A stretch of 64,000 bases of DNA from Tritrichomonas musculus (GCA_039105265.1 JAPFFF010000004.1:3100001-3164000), one strand, 5' to 3'. Positions 27,358 to 38,722 are shown, counted from the first letter of the stretch. Made by a program: numbers and translations. Notes: generated from the sequence alone by a model not told the origin.

Positions 27358-28385
27358 CTTAATATAAATATTATTGAGTAGGTCGAACGTTTATTTGAAT
27401 AAAATATTTGATTATTAGAAAAAACTTTTTTATCTCTGAAAAAAATCATGAAAAATGTAAATATTTGTATATAATTATATTTTAATATCTTTTAGAAATT
27501 CTGAAAATACCTAAATTGATAATTTTTTTAATATATATTTTGTTCAAATAGTATTATTTTCATTTGAGAAAAGACATTGAATTTTGAGCTTTGAATTAGT
27601 AAAACAAGCAGAATACATATCGATTTTTCATTCATCAAAAAGTAGGTTTGTTATAAACTGGAGCTAAAATCTCAGAAACACCATTGGAAAAGTTCATAAT
27701 TAATATTTTATTTACAGAGACGTAAAACATACACTTTTGATGATAACTCTTCGCTTGCTAAAAAATTACTAGATTTTATTTTTCTCGTTATAGAATTATA
27801 TATCATTTAGATAAAGCATATATTCTCATTTTTTATTAGTTAAAATTTATTACAAACAAGTATATTTGTATTTTCACAAATATCAAATGTTGTCTCGATT
27901 TTTATTATCGAAATCGATTCTCAAATTAATAATTTTGTTATCAATATCAAAAAACGCACTGATAATTGATATCGATTATCGAGATATAACAAGCCTCAAA
28001 TTTTTAAAGCAGCATACTTTTTCCAAATAGGTCATTTTGGAAAAAAACTCTTTTTTTCCTGTTCTTTATTAACTGCTATCACTATTAAACAAATAAAGCA
28101 TATTTTTTTTAATGATAAAATGTAAAAAACAATGAAAAAAAATTGAATGTGCTTATTAAACTCCATTTTGAAATCATATTTATTAATATCTTCTATAAAA
28201 ACAAATTAAGAAATTAATTTTTAATAATAATGAAATATATAATTTTATTAATTCATATAATTATTTTAAAATTATTTAAATAAATAGACTATTTATGGAT
28301 ATACTTATTGCAAAAGAAAATTTTGGTTTTCAATGCATTCAAAAAATGAGGTTAAAATCATCGAATCCATTCAAAAAAAAGCTTC
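27358..28385. other. AT-rich spacer with a degenerate inverted repeat
   Basis: This is the divergent region between the small coiled-coil gene and the Rav1-like gene. It contains an inverted repeat at about 27888-27992 rich in ATCGAT/CGATAA words (TGTTGTCTCGAT at one end, ATCGAGATATAACA at the other). It may be an eroded miniature transposon. Nothing else is seen. Confidence 0.5.
27888..27992. repeat. Degenerate inverted repeat, ATCGAT-rich
   Basis: The two ends are imperfect reverse complements with matching CTCGAT and ATCGAT blocks. A partly similar stretch (GAGATATCGGTAATTGATATC) lies at 35051-35071. No target duplication of fixed length is evident. Confidence 0.4.
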
Positions 28386-31300
28386 ATGTACAACCCTATT
28401 TCGAAAACACAAATTATTGGAATTTCATCAAATAGCCGTGAAGTACATGCATATACTTCTTTACTACAGCATGGATCTACTCTATTTGCATTTGGGGCAG
28501 AAAACTTAGTTTTTATATATGATCGACAATCTTTTAAGCAATCAGTTGTTGCAACACCCGATCCATCATCACCATTAGTTGCTCTTGCTTTTTGTGGTTA
28601 TGGTTCACAATGTAAATTAATATGCGTTAATACCAATTCAACTATTTATGTTTATTCAATGTCTAATCTTAAAAGGCCAGTATATTCAGCAAAAACTGAT
28701 CATAAACCTGTTTCAATAACAGCTACAAATCAACTAGTTTTTTATCAAACAGAACATTCTATTTTTATTCATCCCGCTGACTTTTCTTCAGAATATCAAG
28801 AACAACTTAAACAAAACGTATTTGTACTTACTGATACAAACACGCATCAAAGATGTCTTGTTTCTCCTTGTGGACGAGCATTAGCAACTTTTACCCGCGG
28901 ATTAGCATACCCAGTTATATACTATCCACCATTTAAGAAAAAGCGATGTGCAATTTTACCATTACAAGCAAAAATATTAGATTTTCAATGGGGAACTTCA
29001 GAACATTTAATTGCAATTACAGCAGATGATCTCGGAAATATACGTTTATGGACAGAATCGACAACATCATACGAATTGCATTGTGTTAAATGGTTTCATT
29101 TCGATTCACCAATTCTTTCAGCAGCAATATGTGTATCGACAGATATTGAAAGTCAAACCACTCAAGTCAAAGCTTCTTCCAAATATTCAGATTTAGTTTT
29201 TCCTCTTTTAAAACGTCATCCTGTTCTTATTCTGGCACTTTTAGATTCACAAGAGAAAAATGTTTGTCTTCTTCAAGAAACAGCCGATCCACACCTTGAA
29301 AACATTGCCAGTGCGACTATGCCATTAGATGAAGCCTTCACAACCATTTGCGATTTAAGGAGAATTTTTTCAAATCACATAATTAAGAGATTAATTTCGG
29401 TTACAAGATTTTCACGGGAAACTTTTTCTTTCTTTCAATTTGAACTTGGCGGAAAGTCCTTTTCAATAACCACACCTTTTCAACTTGATTTTATCAAGTC
29501 TCCAGTTGTCAAAATATTAAAATATAAGAACCCAATCACGATACATAAAGATGGAACTTGCTATGATTGGAAGAATTCTAATATCATTAAAAATGTTCAT
29601 TCAATAATTGAGTTAATCGAGTTCAAAAAAGGGGAAATTTCGGTTTGTCCCAATTCTATACAATATTGTTATTACGATGAAGAAAAAAACGAAAGGAAAA
29701 AAGGATATTATAATTTATCTGAAAATTTTGAATATGCGACCATTTATACATTTAATAATAACTCCAATGCAATGATTGTTTTATGCAATCTTAATAATAT
29801 AATAGTTGTCTTTTTTGATGGAGAAAAATTTACTGAAAATTCTGTAATGATAAATTCAGAATTTATTCGGTCGGCAACAATTCATTCTACAGATTTATTT
29901 GCTGTTTCAACAGATAAATCAGTTGATACATATATTTTTAATTCTGATCATTATGAAAAGTTTGCATCTTATATTACTGACTCACCTTGCGCTGTTTTCA
30001 TACCTCATCCATTTGCATTAATTGCCATCACATTCAAACAGCTTGTTAAATTCTTTGTTGTTTGGAGGGATGGTTTTATACCCGTAAATTCATTTGATCC
30101 GAAATTAAATACCGACAAAACAATTCCAAAGATTAGAACGATAACATTAATCAACAAAAATGCTTTATTAGCAGCTACCAAGTCATGCTTTGCTGAAATC
30201 AACATTCCCAAATCCACCTTTCCACTTCCAGTCTCGAACAACAGCGACTACATTTTGCTTACCTCTTTTTCACTTGCCTTCTTCTATCCACTTTTTGAGA
30301 GATTAAATGGTCGAAAGCTAACCAAGAAATCGTATGATACCAAGATGAGTTCTGAGTCATTTTCATTTCCATCTGATCCACCTGAAGAAATACCACAAGT
30401 ATTAAAAACGGTTTGTCATTCACCTCCTCCGAATTGGGGAGTTCTTGATGATGAAGGGCAACGGTTTTTATTTTCATGGATAATGACACGTAATTATTCA
30501 GATCTATTGAATTTCACTCCACTTTTTGCTGTCTGGGCACTTTTGAGTCAAGATCAATCGTCTCTTATTTCGTCTCTTCAAATCACGTCTTTCCAGATGT
30601 TTTGTGACACACTGATTCCGATCTGGGCGAAAGACAAGAACATTCTAACCAAGGCGATTACAGTGCTAGTGACAGAGACAGTTCCAAAGGACAACGAAGT
30701 TGAAGATTACCTCTTCTTGTGCATTTTATTGGGCCGAATAAACATTGCAAAAAGGATTGCTCGAATCAAGCACAGAAAGAAACTTGAAACTTTCTTATCG
30801 TCGCCTCATTTAGAAGCCAATAACAAGAACAAAAGTGAAGCTCACTCTGATGACACCAAAGAACGCGAGAAACTTTTAAAGAAAATGGAGAAAAGTGCTT
30901 ATGAAGCTCAAAAAATGCATCGTTTTTCACTCTCCGCAATGTTCTTTCTTCTTCGAAACATGCACCAACAAGCATTCATAATTTTGAAGAAGATGAAGAT
31001 GCTGCACATCATTGCTTGTCGAATTCTCGATAAGGATGATTGGCCACAGATGATAGAAGGGATGTTTTTGAACGACTTTTATTCAAAATATTGGACAGAG
31101 AAACTTAAAAGTAACAAAGTTGACGACAACAAAGAAAACTTCACTTCAATCACACAAATGGCAAAAGCGAAAACTTTGACTACTGCTTTGTTTGCACCTA
31201 AAGAAGCAATTGAAGCTTTGAGAGAATGGAAATTCCAACGTTCTGAAATATTATCAATTGAATTACATCGTTATTTAATTCTCAAAAAGTTCGATGCTTT

Positions 31301-34300
31301 ACAGCCAAATGACATTTTGGGACTTCAAATGACACCTGGCTTTTTGAAGGCACAACTTGATTCTTTATCGAATTCAATTGAAACGGTTGAATTGAATGAT
31401 TCTACAAATAAACCGTCAACTAGTGAAAAAGTTGAAAAAAGTGAAACAAAAAATAATTTTGAATTTAATTTTGGAATGGATGATGCTAACTTTGATGACT
31501 TTGATTATGATGATGATGAATACAATCAAGAAGAAGAAGAAGATAAAGAAAATATTGTTGTTGAAACAGATGAAGAGAAAGGAAAAAGACAAAGTGAAAT
31601 GTATCATGATGATACTTCTTCTAATAAAAAATTGTCTGATGTTCCTTCAATGTCATTCTCTATTACTGCATTTGTTCAAGCAGCGTCGAACAAAAAAGAT
31701 CAAGTTTTATCTTTGTCAAGCTTTTCTGAAGCTTTCTTTGAGCCACCTTTTGAAAGTACTCCTCTTCGAATCTTCACTTATAATGAGAATTTCATCATGT
31801 ATTTGATCTCACGCATTTTGAATAATACTTTCAGTAGAGAGACTGTTAAACATATCGCTCATATAGCGAATGATTTGTTTTATTCAGATAAACACGTCTT
31901 GATTGTTTTAGCAATCATTTACGCTTTGTCATACGCATTATCAAGGCCAAGCATCATGCTGCCAATATTCCAAAAACCATTAGTTATTGATTCTTGTCAT
32001 TTTTTCATTCAACAATTAAGCGAAGGAATTTATTCAGTGCCAAATGATAAGGCTCCAAATATCCTGCGAAACGTCGTTTCTCAGGAAATTGAAATAACTG
32101 AAGGTGATCGCCTTCTGGCGAATTTTATTACATTGCATGAGTTTTGCATAGTACTTTCTTATTACTACTCAAGCTTAAAAATGAATAGAGAAGAACAACT
32201 CAACATCCACAAAAATAGAGGAAAATCAAACAATAAAAATAATAGCAATCACAATGAAATATCTAAAAGCAGTATAAAACTCGATCCATTCCACAAAATC
32301 ATTCCAGCTAACGAACTCAACACAAACGCTAACAAAAGCAGCAACAAACTCATTAATAGCACCACCAACCACCACCAGCCAAATAATAAAATAGCCAACA
32401 GTATATTAATAGATAACAACAACAATAATAATGACAACAACAGTATATTATTAAATAATAAAGAACTGAATGATAACAATGAAAATTCGAATGAAAATAA
32501 TAAAATTTTGAATGATGATAAAAATTCGAATGATGTTGTTGTTGGTGGCTGTTTTTATGATAATGGAAATGATACTTGTTTGTGGAGTGTTGAATCTAAT
32601 GAATTTACAGAGAAGCAGAGAATTATGCTGGCTAATTACAAAGTCATTTCTTTCTTTCATCATCTTCATCGTTACAATTTTGATCATCTTCAATCGACCA
32701 CATTCACAAATCAAAGTTTTCTTCAAGATCTTGTTGCACTTGGCATCAGTTGCTGGGATCTTCCTGATGAGATGCGAGCGTCACAGATTGACAAGAACTG
32801 GATGATCAGTCTTGACAATCCCTTTATATCACCATTTTATTTTGACGATCATTTTCAAGCGTCGAAGTCATTTGAGATAGCTACACGACTTGAAGGACGA
32901 GTCATTGGAATCTGTCTTGATCGATATGATCCCAATTTTGTAGCGATTTGTAACAATGAGAAAGTTGAAGTCATCAATATTTCATCACGTAAATTGAAGA
33001 ATTCTGATTTGAGTAAAGAAAGTCTGAATGATTCGAGTTCTTACATTTTCAAGTATGAAACGAGTAATCATTCAACACCTACGTTGAATTATAATGAATA
33101 TTATCAACAAAGTAGGAATTCAAATCTTGATTCTTACATTGGAAGTCGAGACAATAGTTCTTCAGCTGTCGATAATTCAACATCTTCACTTTTGGCAAAT
33201 GAAAACATGCATACAACGATGATGTTTGATTCGCCATTCGTTGCTGATCGTGTTTTTGAATCCGGAGAAGCAGTCAAAGTGAACAAATTTCAATTCTTTA
33301 AGAAGAGGGATTTCACACCACTTTGGATGACTGATCATACGTCATTTAAAGAAGTGAATGCAACGTGCATAGCTGCACATCCGTCGGAGAATTATTTCTT
33401 TATTGGATCAATGTCAGGCCGAGTTTATCTTGCCTCATTTGATGTCAAAAGGAATGACGCGAACAACAACAAGAAAAAAATAACTTCAATAAAAATAGCA
33501 CCACTACCGCAACAACATCAACAACAAGCATCAGCAAATTTGCATTCTAAAGATTTATTACATTCAATGAATCAATTCTTGCCTTCTTCACCAACTTCAA
33601 CAATGATGCCAAATAACAAGTCATCTTCATTTGGTCGTGGAACACTCATTGTAGGTCAATCACCAACCCAATCAATGACCTCAACTTTCACCTATTCAAT
33701 GCGAACGAATAAAATGACAACAATGTCGTCAATTCGAACAGCTCGTGCTTCAACAATGATGCGAAATATAAATGAAACAACAATTTCTGATCGTCTTAAT
33801 AGTCCTCCAATTCCACCGAGTAAGTCGATGAACATCACGAAAGCGAACAATGAAAGTATTCAATCCACATTGAAGCCAACCAAGCCTTATAAAGTAGCCA
33901 AGTCAACAATGAACAGCGTCTGTTTCTACGACGGTTGTGTGACTTCAATCAAGGTCAACATGACTGGCGATAAAATATTGACAACTTGTGATAACGGTTA
34001 TGTTTTTTTGAGCGATTTTCAAAACTCTGCAAATTTGTTTGTCTGTTCGCCACGCGTTTCTGCTTGTTGGCTGAATGAAGACACTCAGATACTCGTCTGG
34101 GATCCTGCCAGTTCGTCGTTGCTTGTTTACGATACAAATGCAGGTCTTCATCCTGTTGCGTCCTTCAAATTGCCGCAGAGGTCTTACAGCTATTGTCCGA
34201 TGGACATAAATGGCTCTCAGGTAGTCACTGGCTATGCTGATGGATCAGTCGTTATGGTTGATTTGAAGAACAACGAAGTAATGCAATCTATTAACGTGCA

Positions 34301-34631
34301 TAAATCGCCTGTGTCCGTCTTGAAGTTCGACAACTCAGGAAGATTCTTCATCAGCGGATCTGCTGACAATAACATAAAGATAACTAACGCAAAGGTCGAA
34401 AGAGAACCTTTCGAGCTTTCTAACGCTTTCTCTGATTACGACGTCTTCGGTTTGGATACGACAAATTCGGCTGTAACAGGAATGAACGAGTATCCTGGTA
34501 TTTACGGACTGGGAGCGTCTCAAAGAGGAGTGCTGAGTGTTGATATTACTGGCAACACTTTGGTCACATGTGGCTACTCTTCAAATGTTCACGTGTGGAT
34601 GGTGACTGACCCTTTCAATTCAGTTGTTTGA
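28386..34631 (+). CDS. Rav1/DmX-like WD40 protein, probable V-ATPase assembly regulator
   Basis: The 2081-aa protein has a WD40-type N-terminal part (to about residue 620). A central helical region follows, starting PPNWGVLDDEGQRFLFSWIM near residue 680, the position and wording of the Rav1/DmX core (family W-x-LDD-x-G-x-R-F). Helical hairpins of the kind AQKMHRFSLSAMFFLLRNMH come next. An acidic stretch lies near 1035-1060 and a long Asn-rich low-complexity insert at about 1275-1390. A second WD40 propeller runs from about 1495 to the end, with GRFFISGSADNNIKITNAK as its last repeat, as in DmX proteins. Rav1 and DmX-like proteins form the RAVE-type complex that reassembles the vacuolar H+-ATPase on endosomes and lysosomes. 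The family call is by motif order and not by search. Confidence 0.7.
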   Translation: MYNPISKTQIIGISSNSREVHAYTSLLQHGSTLFAFGAENLVFIYDRQSFKQSVVATPDPSSPLVALAFCGYGSQCKLICVNTNSTIYVYSMSNLKRPVYSAKTDHKPVSITATNQLVFYQTEHSIFIHPADFSSEYQEQLKQNVFVLTDTNTHQRCLVSPCGRALATFTRGLAYPVIYYPPFKKKRCAILPLQAKILDFQWGTSEHLIAITADDLGNIRLWTESTTSYELHCVKWFHFDSPILSAAICVSTDIESQTTQVKASSKYSDLVFPLLKRHPVLILALLDSQEKNVCLLQETADPHLENIASATMPLDEAFTTICDLRRIFSNHIIKRLISVTRFSRETFSFFQFELGGKSFSITTPFQLDFIKSPVVKILKYKNPITIHKDGTCYDWKNSNIIKNVHSIIELIEFKKGEISVCPNSIQYCYYDEEKNERKKGYYNLSENFEYATIYTFNNNSNAMIVLCNLNNIIVVFFDGEKFTENSVMINSEFIRSATIHSTDLFAVSTDKSVDTYIFNSDHYEKFASYITDSPCAVFIPHPFALIAITFKQLVKFFVVWRDGFIPVNSFDPKLNTDKTIPKIRTITLINKNALLAATKSCFAEINIPKSTFPLPVSNNSDYILLTSFSLAFFYPLFERLNGRKLTKKSYDTKMSSESFSFPSDPPEEIPQVLKTVCHSPPPNWGVLDDEGQRFLFSWIMTRNYSDLLNFTPLFAVWALLSQDQSSLISSLQITSFQMFCDTLIPIWAKDKNILTKAITVLVTETVPKDNEVEDYLFLCILLGRINIAKRIARIKHRKKLETFLSSPHLEANNKNKSEAHSDDTKEREKLLKKMEKSAYEAQKMHRFSLSAMFFLLRNMHQQAFIILKKMKMLHIIACRILDKDDWPQMIEGMFLNDFYSKYWTEKLKSNKVDDNKENFTSITQMAKAKTLTTALFAPKEAIEALREWKFQRSEILSIELHRYLILKKFDALQPNDILGLQMTPGFLKAQLDSLSNSIETVELNDSTNKPSTSEKVEKSETKNNFEFNFGMDDANFDDFDYDDDEYNQEEEEDKENIVVETDEEKGKRQSEMYHDDTSSNKKLSDVPSMSFSITAFVQAASNKKDQVLSLSSFSEAFFEPPFESTPLRIFTYNENFIMYLISRILNNTFSRETVKHIAHIANDLFYSDKHVLIVLAIIYALSYALSRPSIMLPIFQKPLVIDSCHFFIQQLSEGIYSVPNDKAPNILRNVVSQEIEITEGDRLLANFITLHEFCIVLSYYYSSLKMNREEQLNIHKNRGKSNNKNNSNHNEISKSSIKLDPFHKIIPANELNTNANKSSNKLINSTTNHHQPNNKIANSILIDNNNNNNDNNSILLNNKELNDNNENSNENNKILNDDKNSNDVVVGGCFYDNGNDTCLWSVESNEFTEKQRIMLANYKVISFFHHLHRYNFDHLQSTTFTNQSFLQDLVALGISCWDLPDEMRASQIDKNWMISLDNPFISPFYFDDHFQASKSFEIATRLEGRVIGICLDRYDPNFVAICNNEKVEVINISSRKLKNSDLSKESLNDSSSYIFKYETSNHSTPTLNYNEYYQQSRNSNLDSYIGSRDNSSSAVDNSTSSLLANENMHTTMMFDSPFVADRVFESGEAVKVNKFQFFKKRDFTPLWMTDHTSFKEVNATCIAAHPSENYFFIGSMSGRVYLASFDVKRNDANNNKKKITSIKIAPLPQQHQQQASANLHSKDLLHSMNQFLPSSPTSTMMPNNKSSSFGRGTLIVGQSPTQSMTSTFTYSMRTNKMTTMSSIRTARASTMMRNINETTISDRLNSPPIPPSKSMNITKANNESIQSTLKPTKPYKVAKSTMNSVCFYDGCVTSIKVNMTGDKILTTCDNGYVFLSDFQNSANLFVCSPRVSACWLNEDTQILVWDPASSSLLVYDTNAGLHPVASFKLPQRSYSYCPMDINGSQVVTGYADGSVVMVDLKNNEVMQSINVHKSPVSVLKFDNSGRFFISGSADNNIKITNAKVEREPFELSNAFSDYDVFGLDTTNSAVTGMNEYPGIYGLGASQRGVLSVDITGNTLVTCGYSSNVHVWMVTDPFNSVV
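32220..32560 (+). repeat. Asn-codon (AAC/AAT) low-complexity tract within the Rav1-like gene
   Basis: The tract encodes an Asn-rich run, with short Asn-Lys-Ser mixtures, between the helical core and the second WD40 propeller. It keeps the reading frame and looks like a codon-slippage linker. Confidence 0.7.
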
Positions 34632-35199
34632 ATTTTTATAGAAATAATCTATCACCTTTTTTTATCCAATTTTGTATGTTTGAACTTGTATGCTTTTTTT
34701 TAAAAATATATACTTTTATTTGAACTTGTTGATTTCTAGCCTTTAATTAATGATCATGATATTCTTTTTTTATTTTTGTATGTTTATGATATAGCCTATT
34801 TTTTTTTTACATAAGCTTTATTAAGAAAATCATTAAGTATTGGTAAGTAGGTATTTCAATTAAATAATAGATATTATAAATTATGTATTTGAATATATAA
34901 TAAAAATATTTTTTGAGAAGGAGAGGTTTCAGAAAAAAGAATAAATAATTAATGCCTATTTTTGACACTCATAAACATCAATATATTATATTATTAAATA
35001 TTTTCAAATCAGAAATACCAATCATGAATAATAATAATAAAAACATGTTCGAGATATCGGTAATTGATATCAGGTTTAATAAACAATCTTAATTACAAAT
35101 TATTTGAAAAACACTTTTCGCAAACATAAATTTAATTTTCATTTGGTTTAAAAAAGAAAAGAGAATATTTTCGATTTGATTTTTTATTGAGGATACCAT
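34632..35199. other. AT-rich intergenic spacer
   Basis: This is convergent spacer between the Rav1-like gene and the split ankyrin gene. No gene or firm repeat is seen. It has T-rich runs and one ATCGAT-type word cluster at 35051-35071. Confidence 0.55.
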
Positions 35200-37267
35200 T
35201 TAGGCAGTGGCAAATAACTTCATATCTTTGTGATTCATTAAAAGTTTTATAATTCTTTCATTCCTTCTTTCAAGAGCGATGTTCATCATGCTTTTATGAA
35301 AATAGATTTATGAGAATTTTATACATTTATAAGATGTATGAATTACATAAATCACGGATTATTGGATGCCATAAAAACATTCATGTTCATAATGCCATTT
35401 GAATGATATAGATAAAACACTAATTGAATTGAAATCATTCAATTAAAATGATTTTTTGATTAACTTTGATATGGCCGGCCTTTAATAGCAATTTAACAAT
35501 TTCAACACTTCCTTTATCAATGGCCATTGCGAGTGCTGTATTTTTTAAATCAAATAAAAATTTCATTGGAATCAATATAACTGAATTCTATAAATAACAA
35601 AAAATTATCTAAATCCAATGAAAAAAATTTTTATGGCAAATTTCATACAAATAAAAAAGTTTAAAAACTTCATTTAAAAAATGAATATATAACTGTTTTA
35701 TGAAAGCATTTAACAATGAATCAAATTAAAGACTGAATACTTGAATATCATTTAAAACAATAAGTGAAATGTTATAAAAACATAATCAATTGAAATTGTA
35801 TAAGTTTAATTGAAAATGATTTTTACGTTAACGTCAATATTCGGGTGAGATAGCAAAAGCTTGATAATTTCAATATTATCTTTATCGATTGCTGATGTTA
35901 ATGCCGTCCTATAAAATGTAATAAATTTAATTTGATGAAATTTTTAAAGTCAAATTTTATTACGAAAGTCAAATGTTGAATTTTATGAAAACCAATAAAG
36001 TTAAAATCAAATTAAAGTGATTAATATAAAATTGCATGAATAATATTAAACTCGGAATTATATTATAATACTTTGCATGCAATTTCATTAAGAAAAATGA
36101 TGAGGTGATTTGATGAAACTACTTCATTTGAAATATCATAAAAAAAACTAAAATCTTGAATATAATTAAAAAAACAACATTATTAAATTTCATGAAATTT
36201 CAAAATTTAAAATCATATTGGAACATATCTTTTTGAAATACCATTGAAATACAAATTGAAACTTCATTGAAATGTTAATTTAAACATCATTTAAAAATTG
36301 TATTTAAAATGTCATAAAATAAACCTCTGAAATTGCATTTTAATGTTTGATAGAAAACATGATTAAAATGATGAATTCATGAATTTCATAAAGAAAATCA
36401 TTCTTGGAATGTAATGAGCTAAAACATCATTGTTGAAATTTCATGAAAATTTGTGATATAGAAATATAATTAAACAAACGAAGAAGAAATTTTATACGAA
36501 TTAGGCGCTTAAAATTATATTGAAATAAGCAATTTAAAATGATATGCAAACTCCAAATTTGAAAACTGAATTTAAATAATTGACTCAAATGCATTTTTTG
36601 TTGACATCGATTGTTTTCTTTGATAACAATAACTTAACGATTTCAATATTGCCAATTTCTATTGCAATCAATAATGCAGTTTTATTTACAACAATGCTAA
36701 ATTTCATCAAATATTTATCATTAAAATCACATCAAAATGGTGAATTTTAAATGCAATTTCAAACCAAAATAAAAATGCGATGAAATGACAAAAATTTGAA
36801 TTGAATGAAATCAAGTGAAATGAAACCGAATTGAAATCACAATTTTTTAAATTATTTTTTGATTAATTTTAATGTTCTTATCAGATAATAAAAGCTTGAC
36901 TATTTCAACATTTTCTTTTTTAATGGCTATTGTAAGCGCAGTTTCTTCAATTAACGATATTTCATTAAATTATAAAATTTGAATATTATTAAAAATAACT
37001 TTTTTATGACTGGATAAATAATATTCAAATGCGAACACCATGAAAAAAAAAACAGTCAGTTAAATATCATTAAAATACAAATATTTCAATGTAATGAAAA
37101 AATGCAGGTTGGAATTTCCTCATGATAAACAATATTGAAGATAAATTGAATGAAAAAAACTCTATTTTTAAAACCATGATTTCATTAACATTAACGTTTT
37201 TATTTGACAATAAAGATGGTATAATATCCAAGTTTTCATTTTCAACGGCTCTAATTAATATTAAATT
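35200..37267 (-). CDS. Six single-repeat ankyrin blocks of a split gene
   Basis: Downstream of the DUF3447 frame at 37362-38429, six blocks each encode one ankyrin repeat of about 30-31 codons, with AT-rich spacers between. Block A, 37178-37267, reads NLILIRAVENENLDIIPSLL. B, 36856-36948, reads ETALTIAIKKENVEIVKLLL. C, 36594-36686, reads KTALLIAIEIGNIEIVKLLL. D, 35819-35910, reads RTALTSAIDKDNIEIIKLLL. E, 35453-35545, reads NTALAMAIDKGSVEIVKLLL. F, 35200-35296, reads SMMNIALERRNERIIKLLMN and ends ...FATA with a TAA. Spacers are about 109, 229, 169, 683, 273 and 156 nt in gene order and contain stops in all frames. Blocks always begin just before the T-A-L turn and end after VNxK. They lack GT...AG ends. 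The order, strand and final stop argue for one gene. Confidence 0.65.
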
Positions 37268-37361
37268 GTTAGAAAAATAATAAACATAAAAACACAATAA
37301 AATACTTGAAATTGAATTTCATTGAAATATAAAGCTTTGAATTTCATTAGTTAAAGAAACA

Positions 37362-38429
37362 TTAAAAAAAAAAAATGTCATCAGTCAATGTTATTTTGTA
37401 TTTCATTTTCTTTATCAATGTGTCTAAAAGAAAAACATAATTATGCTTGATTAGTGAATAAAAATGATGCTTAAAATCATTCGGTAAAAATTCACAATTA
37501 AAATAAGAAATGGCTTCGTTCGAAACATCAAGTTCTGACTTTTCAGTCAAGAGATTCTCCTTGATGTAGTTAGCAATGTTGTTATGATGACATTTTGTTG
37601 CTTCATTGAAGCATTCTTTGTATGTTTCATCATCAGGCATGACATGATTTTCTTCGAGAATATGAATGAGTTCTGCATTGTTTGAATGAATGGCATAAAG
37701 CCACAATGATGATGTCAACTCAACTTCATTTAACTGCAGAAATTTGAATATTTGAATTGAGCCAAAGAAAGCTGCATATTCAACTAATGTTGTTTGTTTA
37801 TCAAATAGAAATGAATTCGTTTCAAAAATTGATTTCTTTATTGTTGTTTGTGAAAGAGGTAGATTGAGTCGATTAACATAAGAAATGAATTCATCAATGG
37901 AATCATTTCTAATGAGTTGACAAATATTTTCATCATTTTCGCCACTTTTTCTTTTCAATTCAAAAAGTTCATATTCTTTTCGATTTGATTCGCTCAATTT
38001 TAATTGATTACCATTATAAAAAGAAGATATCTCTGGGATAAAATAGTTTTGCAAATGTAATTCGATAAGAGAATCGACTACCTTTCCATCAACTTTTAAT
38101 ATTTGATCTTTAATAAGATAAAGGATTATTCGTTTATTGCTTTGGGAAATATTCAAAATTTCTTTATTTGAAAAAGATTGCTTGATATGCTCTTTAAGAA
38201 ATTTGATGATGGTTTCAATTTTATCATAAAAGTTAGATGTATGATGGTGATTATTTGATATTTTAATTATTAATTGAAACAACTCAGTTAATTCAAGTTT
38301 CTTATCATTGATTGATACTTTTGATAAATAATCAAATGCAGAGTGCCGTAAAGTAGCATTTCCATCAATTAAATCAAGAAATATTTTTTGAAAACATTTC
38401 ATTTTCTTTATATATTTGCTTATTTCCAT
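37362..38429 (-). CDS. DUF3447-type N-terminal part of the split ankyrin gene
   Basis: The 355-codon frame starts MEISKYIKKMKCFQKIFLDL. Its middle and end match the DUF3447 region of the gene at 24556: ICQLIRNDSIDEFISYVNRL, then TLVEYAAFFGSIQIFKFLQL and SSLWLYAIHSNNAELIHILE. It ends in ITLTDDIFFF, where the last residues come from a poly-T spacer and not from the repeat. In the same direction the six ankyrin blocks (37267 down to 35200) follow. By itself it would be a protein without proper ankyrin repeats. With the blocks it is a typical trichomonad ankyrin protein of about 540 residues, presumably a cytosolic interaction scaffold. Confidence 0.75.
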   Translation of the reverse strand: MEISKYIKKMKCFQKIFLDLIDGNATLRHSAFDYLSKVSINDKKLELTELFQLIIKISNNHHHTSNFYDKIETIIKFLKEHIKQSFSNKEILNISQSNKRIILYLIKDQILKVDGKVVDSLIELHLQNYFIPEISSFYNGNQLKLSESNRKEYELFELKRKSGENDENICQLIRNDSIDEFISYVNRLNLPLSQTTIKKSIFETNSFLFDKQTTLVEYAAFFGSIQIFKFLQLNEVELTSSLWLYAIHSNNAELIHILEENHVMPDDETYKECFNEATKCHHNNIANYIKENLLTEKSELDVSNEAISYFNCEFLPNDFKHHFYSLIKHNYVFLLDTLIKKMKYKITLTDDIFFF

Positions 38430-38722
38430 TATGAACCAATAAAAAAAATAATAATAATTATGAAAATATTGGGCAGATATTCTTTTTGTCGATAATATAT
38501 ATCAAATACCAAACATAATCATATATAAATGTACTGCTTTTAAATATTTTAAATTATGTAAACAAATACAATTATTCAATTAATTAAGTAAAAAATAAAA
38601 ATCATTATTGTTGCTAAATATTAGCAAAAAAAAAAAACATGAATGAAAGAATTTCAATTTACAAAAACTTACAGAAATGCTTTATAAAATAGAATTTTGA
38701 AATAACTAATATAAATTATAAT

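Noticed and set aside
30005..34523. Minus-strand and +1 frames inside the Rav1-like gene
   Set aside because: They overlap a long well-supported coding frame and their products have no recognisable features.
35297..37177. Ordinary spliceosomal introns between the ankyrin blocks
   Set aside because: The edges do not show GT...AG or the ACTAAC...AG trichomonad pattern; a TTCTAAC word before block A is the only near match. They are left as unexplained spacers.
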